Assembly: GCA_029548585.1 (NCBI GenBank)
Contig: JAKPNC010000146.1
Span: 1-21,246 of the forward strand
DNA: 21,246 nucleotides
DNA from: a bacterium
Lineage (GTDB): Bacteria; Ratteibacteria; UBA8468; B48-G9; JAFGKM01
Direction: 5' to 3'
The position numbers and the translations under genes are program-made. The notes under the pieces are model-generated. The model had not been told where the DNA came from. It searched no databases and saw only the letters and a program-made list of their open reading frames with translations. Below, piece by piece: positions 1 to 7,528 of the stretch (position 1 is its first letter; each line of letters starts with the position of its first letter).

Positions 1-249
1 GCGGATACTCCCGTCGCGCCACTTTGCCGCCACGTCTACCTGGCAGGCCACCTCCCTGCCTCCGCCGGTTATCCTCACGGCCGCCGGATCCTTAAGCTCC
101 CCCTCGGGAAAGGATAGGCTGGCTACAAGCGGCCAGGGAGAGTCGAGCCCGGAGATATCGTTAACCTTAAGCATGAACTCACCCGCTTTAAGCACTGTGC
201 CTGCATAAAGAAAAAATATCAGAAAAACCTTGCCCGATAATAGCCTCAT
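1..249 (-). CDS. Secreted protein, N-terminal fragment; RIFT-barrel (PcRGLX/YetA-like lyase) type
   Basis: This gene is cut by the left edge, so only its first 83 residues are present. It starts at ATG (complement of 247-249), seven bases after a GGAGG at 257-261. Residues 1-22 form a signal peptide: MRLLSGK, then a hydrophobic run VFLIFFLYAGTVL. The mature part contains SPWPLVASLSFPEGELKDP at about 38-56, then VRITGGGREVACQVDVAAKW and RDGSIR. The pattern 'W-P ... FP-G-L-P ... V-x-Q-V-x-x-x-W-x-D-G-S-I-R' is what I recall of the N-terminal RIFT-barrel domain of PcRGLX/YetA-like exo-rhamnogalacturonan lyases and related polysaccharide-active proteins. The catalytic part lies outside the window, so substrate and even enzyme activity are unproven. 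It lies 185 bases downstream of two pseudopilin genes on the same strand and may share their transcript. Confidence 0.7.
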   Translation of the reverse strand, partial: MRLLSGKVFLIFFLYAGTVLKAGEFMLKVNDISGLDSPWPLVASLSFPEGELKDPAAVRITGGGREVACQVDVAAKWRDGSIR

Positions 250-434
250 ATGTAAACCTCCGCTTGTTATGTGACCCCTGAAAGAAAAAAGGAAGGCATT
301 GAAGGAAAGCCAGGTTTTCCGGGTAAGGAGAAAAACAGGAATCCCCGCCAATCCCAATGCCCCGCATGTTTTATTTCAATGAAGACAACCTTCCCCTGGC
401 CTTGGGAAAGAGGCAAAAGCTTGAATTCCAAAGA

Positions 435-1133
435 TTACCAAAGGGATAACGACTTCAGGTTGTAATCCTTATCCATGTAATAGACCGTCTTATTAACAGC
501 AGTTTTATCGGTGGAGTGCACCTTTGTCACCTCTATAAATCTGTCCACAGACGCGTTCTCCACGTGTCCGTCCAGAAAAAGGAGGTTTGTATTACCGTTA
601 TGCCTGAAATGAACCTTTCCCGGCCTTCCCGTTTCATTTCTCCAGTCGGCTGTAGAGTACTGATTCTTATAGTAACTGTTAGACGATACAACACATATGC
701 TATCAGAAAAAATCCAGAAGGCGGAGACGCTTTTCCCGGCCATCTCAAGTTTCTTGGCGTTAAAATACCCGTTGGAATCTGCATACTGGACCGGGAAGTA
801 AGTTTTCCTTGCGCCGTAGACAGCATTGGGCATGGACGGATTATAAACAAAGGGCTTCTCGGAAGGGCACACTATGACATCGGTAGATATGTACGGTCTG
901 TAATGGGAGGCATAAAGGAAACTGGTCCATGATCCTTCCCAATCCTGCATGTACATAGCGACACCTGTCCCAACCTGTTTCAGGTTATTCATGCAGGCGG
1001 CGCTTTTTGCCCTCGCCCTCGCCTTGCCGAGCGCGGGCAGAAGCATGGCGGCCAATATGGCAATAATAGCTATGACCACCAGAAGTTCTATGAGCGTGAA
1101 GCCTTTGCAATATAACTTTTTCGAGTTTCTCAT
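435..1133 (-). CDS. Pseudopilin-like protein, prepilin leader and H-x9-DG C-terminal motif (DUF1559-like)
   Basis: A 232-residue protein with a class III prepilin signal. The leader MRNSKKLYCKG precedes FTLIELLVVIAIIAILAAML, with Gly11 at -1 and Glu16 at +5, so a prepilin peptidase should cut after Gly11 and methylate Phe12. The hydrophobic helix is followed by LPALGKARARAKSAACMNNLKQ, typical of the PVC-type pseudopilins. Near the C-terminus HNGNTNLLFLDG fits H-x9-DG exactly. Such proteins occur in large paralogous sets in Lentisphaerota and Planctomycetota; their role is presumed to be in type II-like secretion or surface filaments. I chose the start at complement 1131-1133 because GGAGG at 1144-1148 precedes it; an upstream in-frame ATG would add 16 residues before the leader. 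It follows the paralogue at 1171-1854 by 37 bases, which suggests one transcript. Confidence 0.88.
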   Translation of the reverse strand: MRNSKKLYCKGFTLIELLVVIAIIAILAAMLLPALGKARARAKSAACMNNLKQVGTGVAMYMQDWEGSWTSFLYASHYRPYISTDVIVCPSEKPFVYNPSMPNAVYGARKTYFPVQYADSNGYFNAKKLEMAGKSVSAFWIFSDSICVVSSNSYYKNQYSTADWRNETGRPGKVHFRHNGNTNLLFLDGHVENASVDRFIEVTKVHSTDKTAVNKTVYYMDKDYNLKSLSLW

Positions 1134-1170
1134 CTTTCGTCCACCTCCGTTTTTGTCTGCGTTAACGCAT

Positions 1171-1854
1171 TCAATACGCACTGGCAGGATTTCTCAAGGT
1201 ATATGTGTTCGTCGGACGGCAGTTTGGAAAATCTGACTGGTACAGGTACCTGTATGCCCCCGAAACGACATACGAGGGCACCCATTTTGCGTTCCCACCC
1301 ACGTAAAGGGCATTTACCCCGAACCAGTCGTGCTGGTCATGCCTTTCTCCCATCCTGAGATTCTGGTTGGCCGCATCCCATGCCACGTAATACTTTCTGT
1401 CAGCTATTATGACCGTATCTGAATGGGTCTGGAGATTAAGTCCGTAAGCATAGGCGTAAGAACAGGTTGAAGAAGTGACAGTTCCTGACGGCGATGGTTT
1501 GTGGGTACTGCTCGGGCATATGAAAAGATCATAGTCTGTCACGTACCGGGTAGTCTCAAATTCGCTTGAATCCGGGTCTATCTGTCCGGTGAGAAGAGAA
1601 AGAGACCTGTTGATCTTAGTTGTTGCGGCCTGGGTCCCCCTGGGTTCAAGCACGGGAAAACTCTGGTCCCAGTCCTGAGCATACAGGTGAAGCACAAGGC
1701 CGAGCTGTTTAAGATTGGTCAGACAAACCCCCCTTCTCGCCTGTTCCTTAGCCTTTGCCAGAGCTGGAAGAAGCATGGCGGCAAGAATGGCTATTATAGC
1801 AATTACAACAAGCAGTTCTATCAGGGTAAAACCATTCCCTTTCCTGGTCTTCAT
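1171..1854 (-). CDS. Pseudopilin-like protein with prepilin leader; diverged C-terminal motif
   Basis: A 227-residue paralogue of the next gene. The leader MKTRKGNG is followed by FTLIELLVVIAIIAILAAML and LPALAKAKEQARRGVCLTNLKQ, so processing is expected between Gly8 and Phe9, with Glu at +5. The C-terminal part has HDWFGVNALYVGG, where the family usually shows H-x9-DG; spacing is one longer and the Asp is Gly, so the motif is degenerate here. Two starts have equally spaced Shine-Dalgarno sites: the one used here and one eight residues upstream (complement 1876-1878, GGAGG at 1884-1888). I prefer the downstream one because it gives the usual short leader and its Shine-Dalgarno is a 10-base match to the 16S tail. 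It is probably the first gene of a minus-strand operon. Confidence 0.87.
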   Translation of the reverse strand: MKTRKGNGFTLIELLVVIAIIAILAAMLLPALAKAKEQARRGVCLTNLKQLGLVLHLYAQDWDQSFPVLEPRGTQAATTKINRSLSLLTGQIDPDSSEFETTRYVTDYDLFICPSSTHKPSPSGTVTSSTCSYAYAYGLNLQTHSDTVIIADRKYYVAWDAANQNLRMGERHDQHDWFGVNALYVGGNAKWVPSYVVSGAYRYLYQSDFPNCRPTNTYTLRNPASAY

Positions 1855-1864
1855 GATCACCTCC
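1855..1864 (-). promoter_or_regulatory. Full-length Shine-Dalgarno GGAGGTGATC deciding the pseudopilin start
   Basis: On the minus strand GGAGGTGATC directly abuts the ATG at 1852-1854. It matches the complement of the usual 16S rRNA 3' tail over ten bases, longer than other sites in the window. A second GGAGG (1884-1888) sits before an upstream in-frame ATG with the same five-base spacing, so both starts could be used. Seen directly; use of either start is inferred. Confidence 0.6.
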
Positions 1865-1952
1865 GTGATCTTTCCCATTAAAACCTCCGCTTAATTTGCA
1901 ATTACGTGCTCATATCAAAGAGGTCTAATCCCTTATAGCCGAACCACTTTAA

Positions 1953-1981
1953 ATTGAAACACCTCTACCCCGGGTTGTCAA
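1953..1981 (-). promoter_or_regulatory. Putative sigma-70-type promoter for the pseudopilin operon
   Basis: Read on the minus strand, a perfect -35 TTGACA (1976-1981) is followed by a 17-base spacer and TTCAAT (1953-1958), four of six matches to TATAAT. A run of eight A lies just upstream of the -35 element and could act as an UP element. The predicted start near 1946 gives a leader of about 90 bases to the ATG at 1854. The -35 and spacing are strong and the -10 is middling. Confidence 0.5.
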
Positions 1982-2105
1982 GTTTTTTTTACAGTCGGGT
2001 CCACGGACTTTTATATCCCGTCCATAGCCTTCTCTGCCTGAGAGCGGCAGAATACTCCCTTACTGGCATCCCAAAGCCTGCATAATCAACCAGGGTACCG
2101 GGCTA

Positions 2106-2134
2106 TTGACATATCACGTTTAATGATATATCAT
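2106..2134 (+). promoter_or_regulatory. Sigma-70-type promoter for gyrB
   Basis: A perfect TTGACA (2106-2111), a 17-base spacer and TATCAT (2129-2134; five of six matches) form the best promoter before gyrB. Transcription would start near 2141, giving about a 60-base leader. The -10 overlaps a perfect palindrome, described separately, which makes a repressor or supercoiling effect on this promoter plausible. Confidence 0.7.
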
Positions 2135-2149
2135 ATGTGTTTGATATAT
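2111..2149. repeat. AT-rich palindrome and TGATATAT repeats over the gyrB promoter
   Basis: The 10-base perfect palindrome TGATATATCA (2124-2133) covers part of the -10 element. An inverted copy ATATCA (2111-2116) faces TGATAT (2124-2129), and TGATATAT recurs as a direct repeat at 2124-2131 and 2142-2149, 18 bases apart. This arrangement in the spacer, -10 and start region looks like an operator or an easily melted supercoil-sensing element. gyr promoters in several bacteria respond to supercoiling; that this one does is inference. Confidence 0.45.
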
Positions 2150-2201
2150 AAAAGCCATAAGATACCGGCAACAAAAGTGGAACGCTTTACGGAGAGAAGA
2201 A

Positions 2202-4571
2202 ATGGGAACAAATGAGCAGAGGTACGATGCGACGACAATCCAGGTTCTCGGCGGTATAGACGCCGTCAGAAAAAGACCTGCCATGTATATAGGAGACACG
2301 TCCATATTCGGTCTCCACCACCTGGTTTATGAGGTAGTAGACAACAGCATAGACGAGGCCATGGCCGGATGCTGCACCGAGCTTTCGGTAACCGTGCACG
2401 GCGACAACAGTGTGACTGTATCCGATAACGGCAGGGGCATTCCGGTAGACATCCATAAAACCGAGAACAGGCCTGCGGTTGAAGTTATCCTGACGGTTCT
2501 CCATGCCGGCGGCAAATTTGACAAGAAGGCCTACAGGGTATCGGGAGGACTCCACGGGGTAGGCGTATCAGTGGTCAACGCCCTCTCGGAATGGCTGGAA
2601 GTTGAAGTCAAGAGGGACGGGGAAGTATACCACCAGAGGTACGAAAGAGGAAAACCGGTAACTCCCCTTACCGTAATCGGGAAAACAAAAACGACAGGCA
2701 CGAAGATCACCTTTCGGCCCGACGAGGAAATATTCGAGACCCTCGAGTTTGACGACAGCATCCTTTCGGGCAGGTTCAGGGACCTGGCATTTCTCAACGC
2801 AGGCATAAAGATAATCTTCGAAGACGAAAGGAAGGAATTGAAGGAAGATTTTCATTACGAAGGCGGCCTGGTCTCTTTCGTGGAGTACCTTAACCGGAAC
2901 AAGAAAGTCTTATTTGAAAATCCCCTCTATTTCAAGAAAGCCGAGGAAGATGTCGAGGTAGAAGTTGCCTTCCAGTACAACGACGGGTACAGCGAGACCG
3001 TCCTCTCTTTCGCAAACAACGTCAACACAAAGGAAGGGGGAACCCACATAACGGGCTTCCGGGGGGGGATCACCAGAGCCATAAACGAGTACGGCAAGAA
3101 TAACGGGTTCCTCGACGACAAATCCCTGGCAGGCGAAGACGTCCGGGAAGGGCTGGTGGCGGTTGTCAGCGTGAAGCTGGCAGAACCCCAGTTTGAAGGC
3201 CAGACAAAAACCAAGCTTGGAAACTCGAAGATACGTTTCCTTGTTGAGAGCATAACATCCCAGCAGGTATTCACCTTTCTCGAGGAGAACCCCGAGCCGG
3301 CAAGAGAGATAATAAACAAGTGCATCTCGACGGCAAAGGCGCGTGAAGCCGCGCGCAAGGCGCGGGACCTCACAAGGAAAAAGCTTTCCGAAACCGGGGC
3401 CCTGCCGGGAAAACTTGCAGACTGCACCATCAAGGACCCCGAGAAGAGGGAAATCTTCATCGTCGAGGGAGATTCCGCGGGAGGAAGCGCGAAACAGGGA
3501 AGGGACAGATTTTTCCAGGCCATACTGCCCCTGAAGGGGAAAATCATCAATACTGAGAAAGCCCCGCTTGAAAAGGTGCTCAGCAACGATGAAGTCAAGA
3601 CGATGATTGGCGCAATCGGCGGAGGGGTCGGGGAAGACTTCGATATATCAAAAACGAGATACAACAAGATAATAATAATGACCGATGCCGACGTGGACGG
3701 AGCACATATACGCACCCTGCTGCTGACATTCTTCTACCGGCAGATGCAGGAACTGATCAAGCAGGGACGCATATACATCGCACAGCCGCCGCTCTACAGG
3801 GTCAAGAAAGGCAAGAAGGAGTTCTACATAGACACGGAAAACGAAATGGACAGGACACTGATACACATGGCGAAGGATAACATGCGCATCAAGGTCAGGA
3901 AAAATTCGAAATTCATCGAGGATAACGATAACCTCAACAAGCTTGCCACTGCAAGCAAGAGGCTCAGCGAGATCAAAAAATCCCTCGAGACAAAAGGCAT
4001 AAGCATTGAAGCTATCTTCGAATACAGAAAGAAACACAGGAAGACTCCCCTTTACTGGCTGAAATACGAGGAGCAGGAACACCTCTTTTCAACAGACAAG
4101 GAGCTCTCAACCTTCATGCAGCAGCACGGGAAGGAGGAGATGGATCTCTTCTCGAGCGGGGATAAGAATTACAAGCTCGTGGAGCTTTACGAAACAAGGG
4201 ATATAGAAAAGATACTGCTCAAGCTCGAGGAATACAATATAGAGATGACAAACCTTTCCGAGAAGATTTTTATCGTGGAGGAGGGAGAGAACAAGTCGGA
4301 AGAATGCAGCCTTGTCGATCTCCATGACATCATAAAGGCAAAGGGCAAAAAAGGGTTGTCAGTGCAGAGGTACAAGGGCCTGGGAGAAATGAATCCGTCC
4401 CAGCTCTGGGAAACCACGATGGACCCTGAGATACGCAGGATGAAAAAGGTGATGCTCGAAGACGCCGCGAAGGCGGAAGAGATGTTCACAGTGCTCATGG
4501 GGGATGCCGTCGAGCCCCGCAGGGAATTCATCGAGAGATATGCGAAAGAAGTCAAAAACCTTGATATCTGA
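2202..4571 (+). CDS. gyrB: DNA gyrase subunit B
   Basis: 789 residues; the ATPase subunit of gyrase, which drives ATP-dependent negative supercoiling with GyrA. The GHKL ATPase domain shows YEVVDNSIDEAMAG (Glu44, Asn48), SDNGRGIP (Asp75) and GLHGVGVSVVNALS. QTKTKLGNSKIR marks the transducer domain. The TOPRIM domain has EGDSAGG (Glu422) and TDADVDGAHIR (Asp495, Asp497, Asp499). The C-terminus keeps QRYKGLGEMN and ends with a RREFIERYAKE segment. At about residues 545-720 it carries a long insertion rich in Lys and Glu, as in proteobacterial GyrB, which explains a length near 800 instead of about 640. GGAG at 2191-2194 precedes the ATG. It leads the gyrase run, with its own promoter, and gyrA follows after 109 bases. 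Confidence 0.98.
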   Translation: MGTNEQRYDATTIQVLGGIDAVRKRPAMYIGDTSIFGLHHLVYEVVDNSIDEAMAGCCTELSVTVHGDNSVTVSDNGRGIPVDIHKTENRPAVEVILTVLHAGGKFDKKAYRVSGGLHGVGVSVVNALSEWLEVEVKRDGEVYHQRYERGKPVTPLTVIGKTKTTGTKITFRPDEEIFETLEFDDSILSGRFRDLAFLNAGIKIIFEDERKELKEDFHYEGGLVSFVEYLNRNKKVLFENPLYFKKAEEDVEVEVAFQYNDGYSETVLSFANNVNTKEGGTHITGFRGGITRAINEYGKNNGFLDDKSLAGEDVREGLVAVVSVKLAEPQFEGQTKTKLGNSKIRFLVESITSQQVFTFLEENPEPAREIINKCISTAKAREAARKARDLTRKKLSETGALPGKLADCTIKDPEKREIFIVEGDSAGGSAKQGRDRFFQAILPLKGKIINTEKAPLEKVLSNDEVKTMIGAIGGGVGEDFDISKTRYNKIIIMTDADVDGAHIRTLLLTFFYRQMQELIKQGRIYIAQPPLYRVKKGKKEFYIDTENEMDRTLIHMAKDNMRIKVRKNSKFIEDNDNLNKLATASKRLSEIKKSLETKGISIEAIFEYRKKHRKTPLYWLKYEEQEHLFSTDKELSTFMQQHGKEEMDLFSSGDKNYKLVELYETRDIEKILLKLEEYNIEMTNLSEKIFIVEEGENKSEECSLVDLHDIIKAKGKKGLSVQRYKGLGEMNPSQLWETTMDPEIRRMKKVMLEDAAKAEEMFTVLMGDAVEPRREFIERYAKEVKNLDI

Positions 4572-4575
4572 CCTT

Positions 4576-4598
4576 TTCTTGCGGCCTGGCCGCAAGAA
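4576..4598 (+). repeat. Perfect 11-1-11 palindrome just after gyrB
   Basis: TTCTTGCGGCC, a single T, then GGCCGCAAGAA: an exact inverted repeat beginning four bases after the gyrB stop. As RNA it would fold with a 9-pair stem and a CCTGG loop. There is no T-run after it on either strand, so it is not a standard intrinsic terminator. It could end or attenuate gyrB transcription, protect the 3' end after cleavage, or be a protein-binding site. Confidence 0.7.
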
Positions 4599-4642
4599 GT
4601 CAGAGAGTTGATTATGCGGGCGGGTTAGCCTGCATGAAAAGC

Positions 4643-4663
4643 GGATTCTGCCCGGCAGAATCC
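4643..4663 (+). repeat. Perfect 10-1-10 palindrome just before the gyrA ribosome site
   Basis: GGATTCTGCC, a single C, then GGCAGAATCC. It ends eight bases before the gyrA Shine-Dalgarno (GGAG, 4672-4675). The RNA would form an 8-pair stem with a CCCGG loop. It has the same design as the palindrome at 4576-4598 but different sequence. Its position suggests an effect on gyrA translation or on transcript processing; that is inference. Confidence 0.7.
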
Positions 4664-4680
4664 AAAAGGATGGAGATAGA

Positions 4681-7122
4681 ATGGCAGACGAAGCAAAAAT
4701 TGTGCCTGTTGGCATCGAAGACGAAATGAAGGGTTCTTACATAGACTACGCCATGAGCGTAATAGTCGGCAGGGCCCTGCCCGACGTGAGGGACGGGCTG
4801 AAGCCCGTGCACAGGAGAATCCTTTACGGCATGCTTGAACTGGGAATAGAACCTGGCAAAGCCCATAAAAAATCTGCCAGGATAGTCGGCGAGGTCATGG
4901 GCAAGTACCACCCGCACGGGAATTCAGCCATATACGACTCGATAGCAAGAATGACCCAGGATTTTTCCCTCAGGTACCCCCTCATCGACGGACAGGGAAA
5001 CTTCGGCTCGATAGACGGAGACCCGCCCGCCGCCATGAGGTATACCGAAGCAAGGTTCAAGCATATCGCAATGGAGACCCTTGCGGACATCGATAAGGAC
5101 ACTGTGGATTTCGTGCCCAATTTCGATGATTCTCTGCTTGAACCCGTTGTCCTGCCAAGCAAAGTTCCCAACCTCCTGGTGAACGGATCCTCGGGTATAG
5201 CCGTAGGCATGGCAACCAACATTCCGCCCCACAACCTGGGAGAAGTTGTAGATGCTCTGACCGGGCTGATAGACAACCCGGACATATCCATGGAAAAGAT
5301 CATGGAGTTGCTTCCGGGACCCGATTTTCCCACGGGTGCGACCATATGCGGAAGGGACGGCATAAGGAAAGCTTACACCACCGGAAAGGGAATAATAACC
5401 ATCAGGGGGAAGGTAGAGGTCGAAGAAGACAAGAAAAAAGAGGCTATCATCATAAAGGAGATCCCCTACGAGGTTAACAAGTCCAACCTGGTCGCCCACA
5501 TTGCAAGCCTGGTGTCAGACAACAAGATTAACGGGATAAGCGAAGTAAGGGACGAATCCGACAAGGAAGGCATGCGCATAGTCCTCGAAGTTAAGAGGGG
5601 CGAGAACGTTGACATCATAATAAACCAGCTTTACAAGTACACCCAGCTTCAGACATCCTTCGGCATCATCAACCTTGCGCTTTCGAACCAGCAGCCCAGG
5701 CTCCTCAATATCAAGCAGATGCTTCAGCTCTTCCTTGAACACAGGAAAGAGATCGTATTGAGAAGGGCCGCCTTCGATCTGAGGAAGGCCGAAGAAAGAT
5801 ACCATATAGTATGCGGCCTCATCATAGCCCTCGATAACCTCGACCGGGTCATAACTCTTATCAGGAACTCCAAGACGGTGGAAGAGGCCAGGGAAGGCCT
5901 TATGGCCACCTTCAGGATGAGCGAAAAGCAGGCCCAGGCAGTTCTCGCAATGCCTCTGTCGAGATTGACCGGGCTGGAAAGGGACAAGATCCTGAAGGAA
6001 CAGACCGACCTGCAGAAAATCATAAAGGATCTCCAGGGGATCCTTGCAGATCCCGAGAAGGTGAAAAAAATCATAAAAACCGAACTTAACGATATGAAAA
6101 ACCGGTTCGGGGACGAGAGAAGAACGGAGATAGTCGGATCCATAGAGGATTTCGACGAGCTCGACCTGATAAGGCCCGAAGACATAATCGTCACGGTCTC
6201 GTCGGAAGGATACATAAAGAGAACGTCCCTTGAACTCTACAAGAGGCAGAGAAGGGGAGGCAAGGGATTCATCGGGGTCAAGACCAAGGAAGAGGACTAC
6301 GTGAAGCACCTGTTTGTATGCTCCACGACCGATACAATACTCTTCTTCACTGAAAAGGGACAGCTTCACTGGTTGCGAGGCCACCTGATACCCGATGCCG
6401 GAAAGAACGCAAAGGGCAAGCCCATAGTAAACCTGCTTACCATAGATACGGGAGAAAAGATAGCGGCGGTCATCCCTGTCAAGGAATTTACGGAAAACTG
6501 CTTCCTCCTGATGGTAACCAAGCACGGCATAGTCAAGAAAACCGTACTCAATGCTTACAGCAGGCCCAGGAGAGGCGGCATAAAAGGTATAACACTGAGG
6601 GAGAAGGACAGGCTCATAGAAGTCAGGATGACCGACGGGCAGCAGGACATCGTCCTGAGCACCAAGCACGGAATGAGCATAAGGTTCTCCGAGAAAGAAG
6701 TAAAGCCCGTTGGAAGGAGCTCCATAGGCGTAATCGGGATAAGGTTCAAGAAGAAGGAAGACGAGGTCGTGGGATGCGAGATCTTCCCGTCCGACGAGAA
6801 GGAGAAATCCCTCTTTACTGTATGTTCCAAGGGGTTCGGCAAGAGAACCATGATTTACAACTACAGAAAACAGCACAGGGGCGGCTCGGGCATCATAGAC
6901 ATAAAAACAGGCGGAAGAAACGGTTACGTGGTGGGCATTAAGGCCGTCAAGCCTAAAGACGAGCTGATCCTCATCACCAGGAGCGGAGTCACCATAAGGA
7001 TGACGACCGACGATGCGAGGACCGTAAGCAGAAATACCGGGGGAGTCACTCTCCAAAAACTCCAGCAGGGAGACGTGATAATGGACCTTGCGCTCGTATC
7101 AAAGGAAAATGAAGAAGTTTGA
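4681..7122 (+). CDS. gyrA: DNA gyrase subunit A
   Basis: 813 residues; the DNA-cleaving subunit of gyrase, partner of the GyrB just upstream. RALPDVRDGLKPVHRRILYG opens the breakage-reunion domain. The winged helix has YHPHGNSAIYDS, and AAMRYTEAR carries the catalytic Tyr121. At the quinolone pocket Ser82 and Asp86 match E. coli Ser83 and Asp87, while Asn81 replaces E. coli Asp82. The GyrA box QRRGGKG (about 523-529) in the C-terminal beta-pinwheel separates it from ParC. There is no acidic tail beyond NEEV. The start follows GGAG at 4672-4675. The last 14 bases overlap the archease gene, so translation of the two is probably coupled. Confidence 0.98.
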   Translation: MADEAKIVPVGIEDEMKGSYIDYAMSVIVGRALPDVRDGLKPVHRRILYGMLELGIEPGKAHKKSARIVGEVMGKYHPHGNSAIYDSIARMTQDFSLRYPLIDGQGNFGSIDGDPPAAMRYTEARFKHIAMETLADIDKDTVDFVPNFDDSLLEPVVLPSKVPNLLVNGSSGIAVGMATNIPPHNLGEVVDALTGLIDNPDISMEKIMELLPGPDFPTGATICGRDGIRKAYTTGKGIITIRGKVEVEEDKKKEAIIIKEIPYEVNKSNLVAHIASLVSDNKINGISEVRDESDKEGMRIVLEVKRGENVDIIINQLYKYTQLQTSFGIINLALSNQQPRLLNIKQMLQLFLEHRKEIVLRRAAFDLRKAEERYHIVCGLIIALDNLDRVITLIRNSKTVEEAREGLMATFRMSEKQAQAVLAMPLSRLTGLERDKILKEQTDLQKIIKDLQGILADPEKVKKIIKTELNDMKNRFGDERRTEIVGSIEDFDELDLIRPEDIIVTVSSEGYIKRTSLELYKRQRRGGKGFIGVKTKEEDYVKHLFVCSTTDTILFFTEKGQLHWLRGHLIPDAGKNAKGKPIVNLLTIDTGEKIAAVIPVKEFTENCFLLMVTKHGIVKKTVLNAYSRPRRGGIKGITLREKDRLIEVRMTDGQQDIVLSTKHGMSIRFSEKEVKPVGRSSIGVIGIRFKKKEDEVVGCEIFPSDEKEKSLFTVCSKGFGKRTMIYNYRKQHRGGSGIIDIKTGGRNGYVVGIKAVKPKDELILITRSGVTIRMTTDDARTVSRNTGGVTLQKLQQGDVIMDLALVSKENEEV

Positions 7123-7519
7123 GATCCTGGACCATACCGCAGACGTGAGGGCAAGGGTATTCGGAAATAATCCGGAAAACCTCTTTGAGAACGCGGCCGG
7201 CCTGCTCTACCGTCTTATGGAAACGGGCCGCGGCAGGCAGGGAACGGAAGAAAGCATCATGGTTGAAGCCGGGACGCTCGAAGATCTTCTCGTAAGATTC
7301 CTGAACGAGTTAATATACCTGGCCGAAACGGCCGGGAAAGCAGGACGGGTGAAAGTTGAAAGAATAAGCCGGGAGGGCAGCAGGATGCGCCTTTCGGCCA
7401 GGATGGGAAGCAGGCAGGCAGTCTCTTTGGGCAAAGAGGTGAAAGCAGCGACTTATCACGGCCTGAAGATAAAGGAAGAAAAGGGTATCCTATCGGTCTC
7501 CATCATCTTTGATGTTTAG
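7109..7519 (+). CDS. Archease family protein
   Basis: 136 residues. Archeases help the RNA ligase RtcB by promoting its guanylylation and turnover; the small protein binds a divalent metal. Family hallmarks are the N-terminal FEILDHTADVRARVFG (Asp8, His9, Asp12), the middle LEDLLVRFLNELIYLAE, the EVKAATYHGL motif near the C-terminus, and the terminal SIIFDV with the conserved penultimate Asp135. I start it at the ATG before KKFEIL, eight bases after the small AAAGG; an ATG seven codons upstream would also be in frame. It overlaps gyrA by 14 bases and is followed nine bases later by the DksA-like gene. No rtcB lies in the window, so its partner is unknown here. Confidence 0.88.
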   Translation: MKKFEILDHTADVRARVFGNNPENLFENAAGLLYRLMETGRGRQGTEESIMVEAGTLEDLLVRFLNELIYLAETAGKAGRVKVERISREGSRMRLSARMGSRQAVSLGKEVKAATYHGLKIKEEKGILSVSIIFDV

Positions 7520-7528
7520 GAGGTATCC

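Larger units (their letters stand above)
1879..2201. other. Divergent intergenic region between pseudopilin operon and gyrB
   Basis: This 323-base spacer has no credible gene. It holds one promoter candidate facing left (1953-1981) and one facing right (2106-2134). Between them, at 2033-2051, is a small inverted repeat, TCTGCC and GGCAGA around a seven-base loop, without a T-run. The gyrB-proximal 100 bases are much richer in A and T than the coding regions. Confidence 0.6.

Noticed and set aside
295..361. Terminator between the second pseudopilin and the RIFT-barrel gene
   Set aside because: GGCATTG and CAATGCC are complementary and a T-rich tract follows on the minus strand, but the arms are 53 bases apart and the inner stem is only five pairs, too weak to annotate.
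271..465. A 64-codon plus-strand frame in the left intergenic region
   Set aside because: Lys/Pro/Arg-rich, no ribosome site, overlaps the end of the pseudopilin gene; no sign of a real protein.
2927..3715. A 262-codon minus-strand frame opposite gyrB
   Set aside because: Antisense to gyrB; Ser- and Pro-rich shadow sequence without motifs. The same applies to the long minus-strand frames at 10071-10691 and 10731-11603 opposite clpB.
5515..7056. A 513-codon open frame on the minus strand opposite gyrA
   Set aside because: It is fully antisense to a clear gyrA, shows no domain or ribosome site, and is rich in Tyr, Leu and Gly as expected from the reverse complement of AGG/ATA-rich coding DNA.
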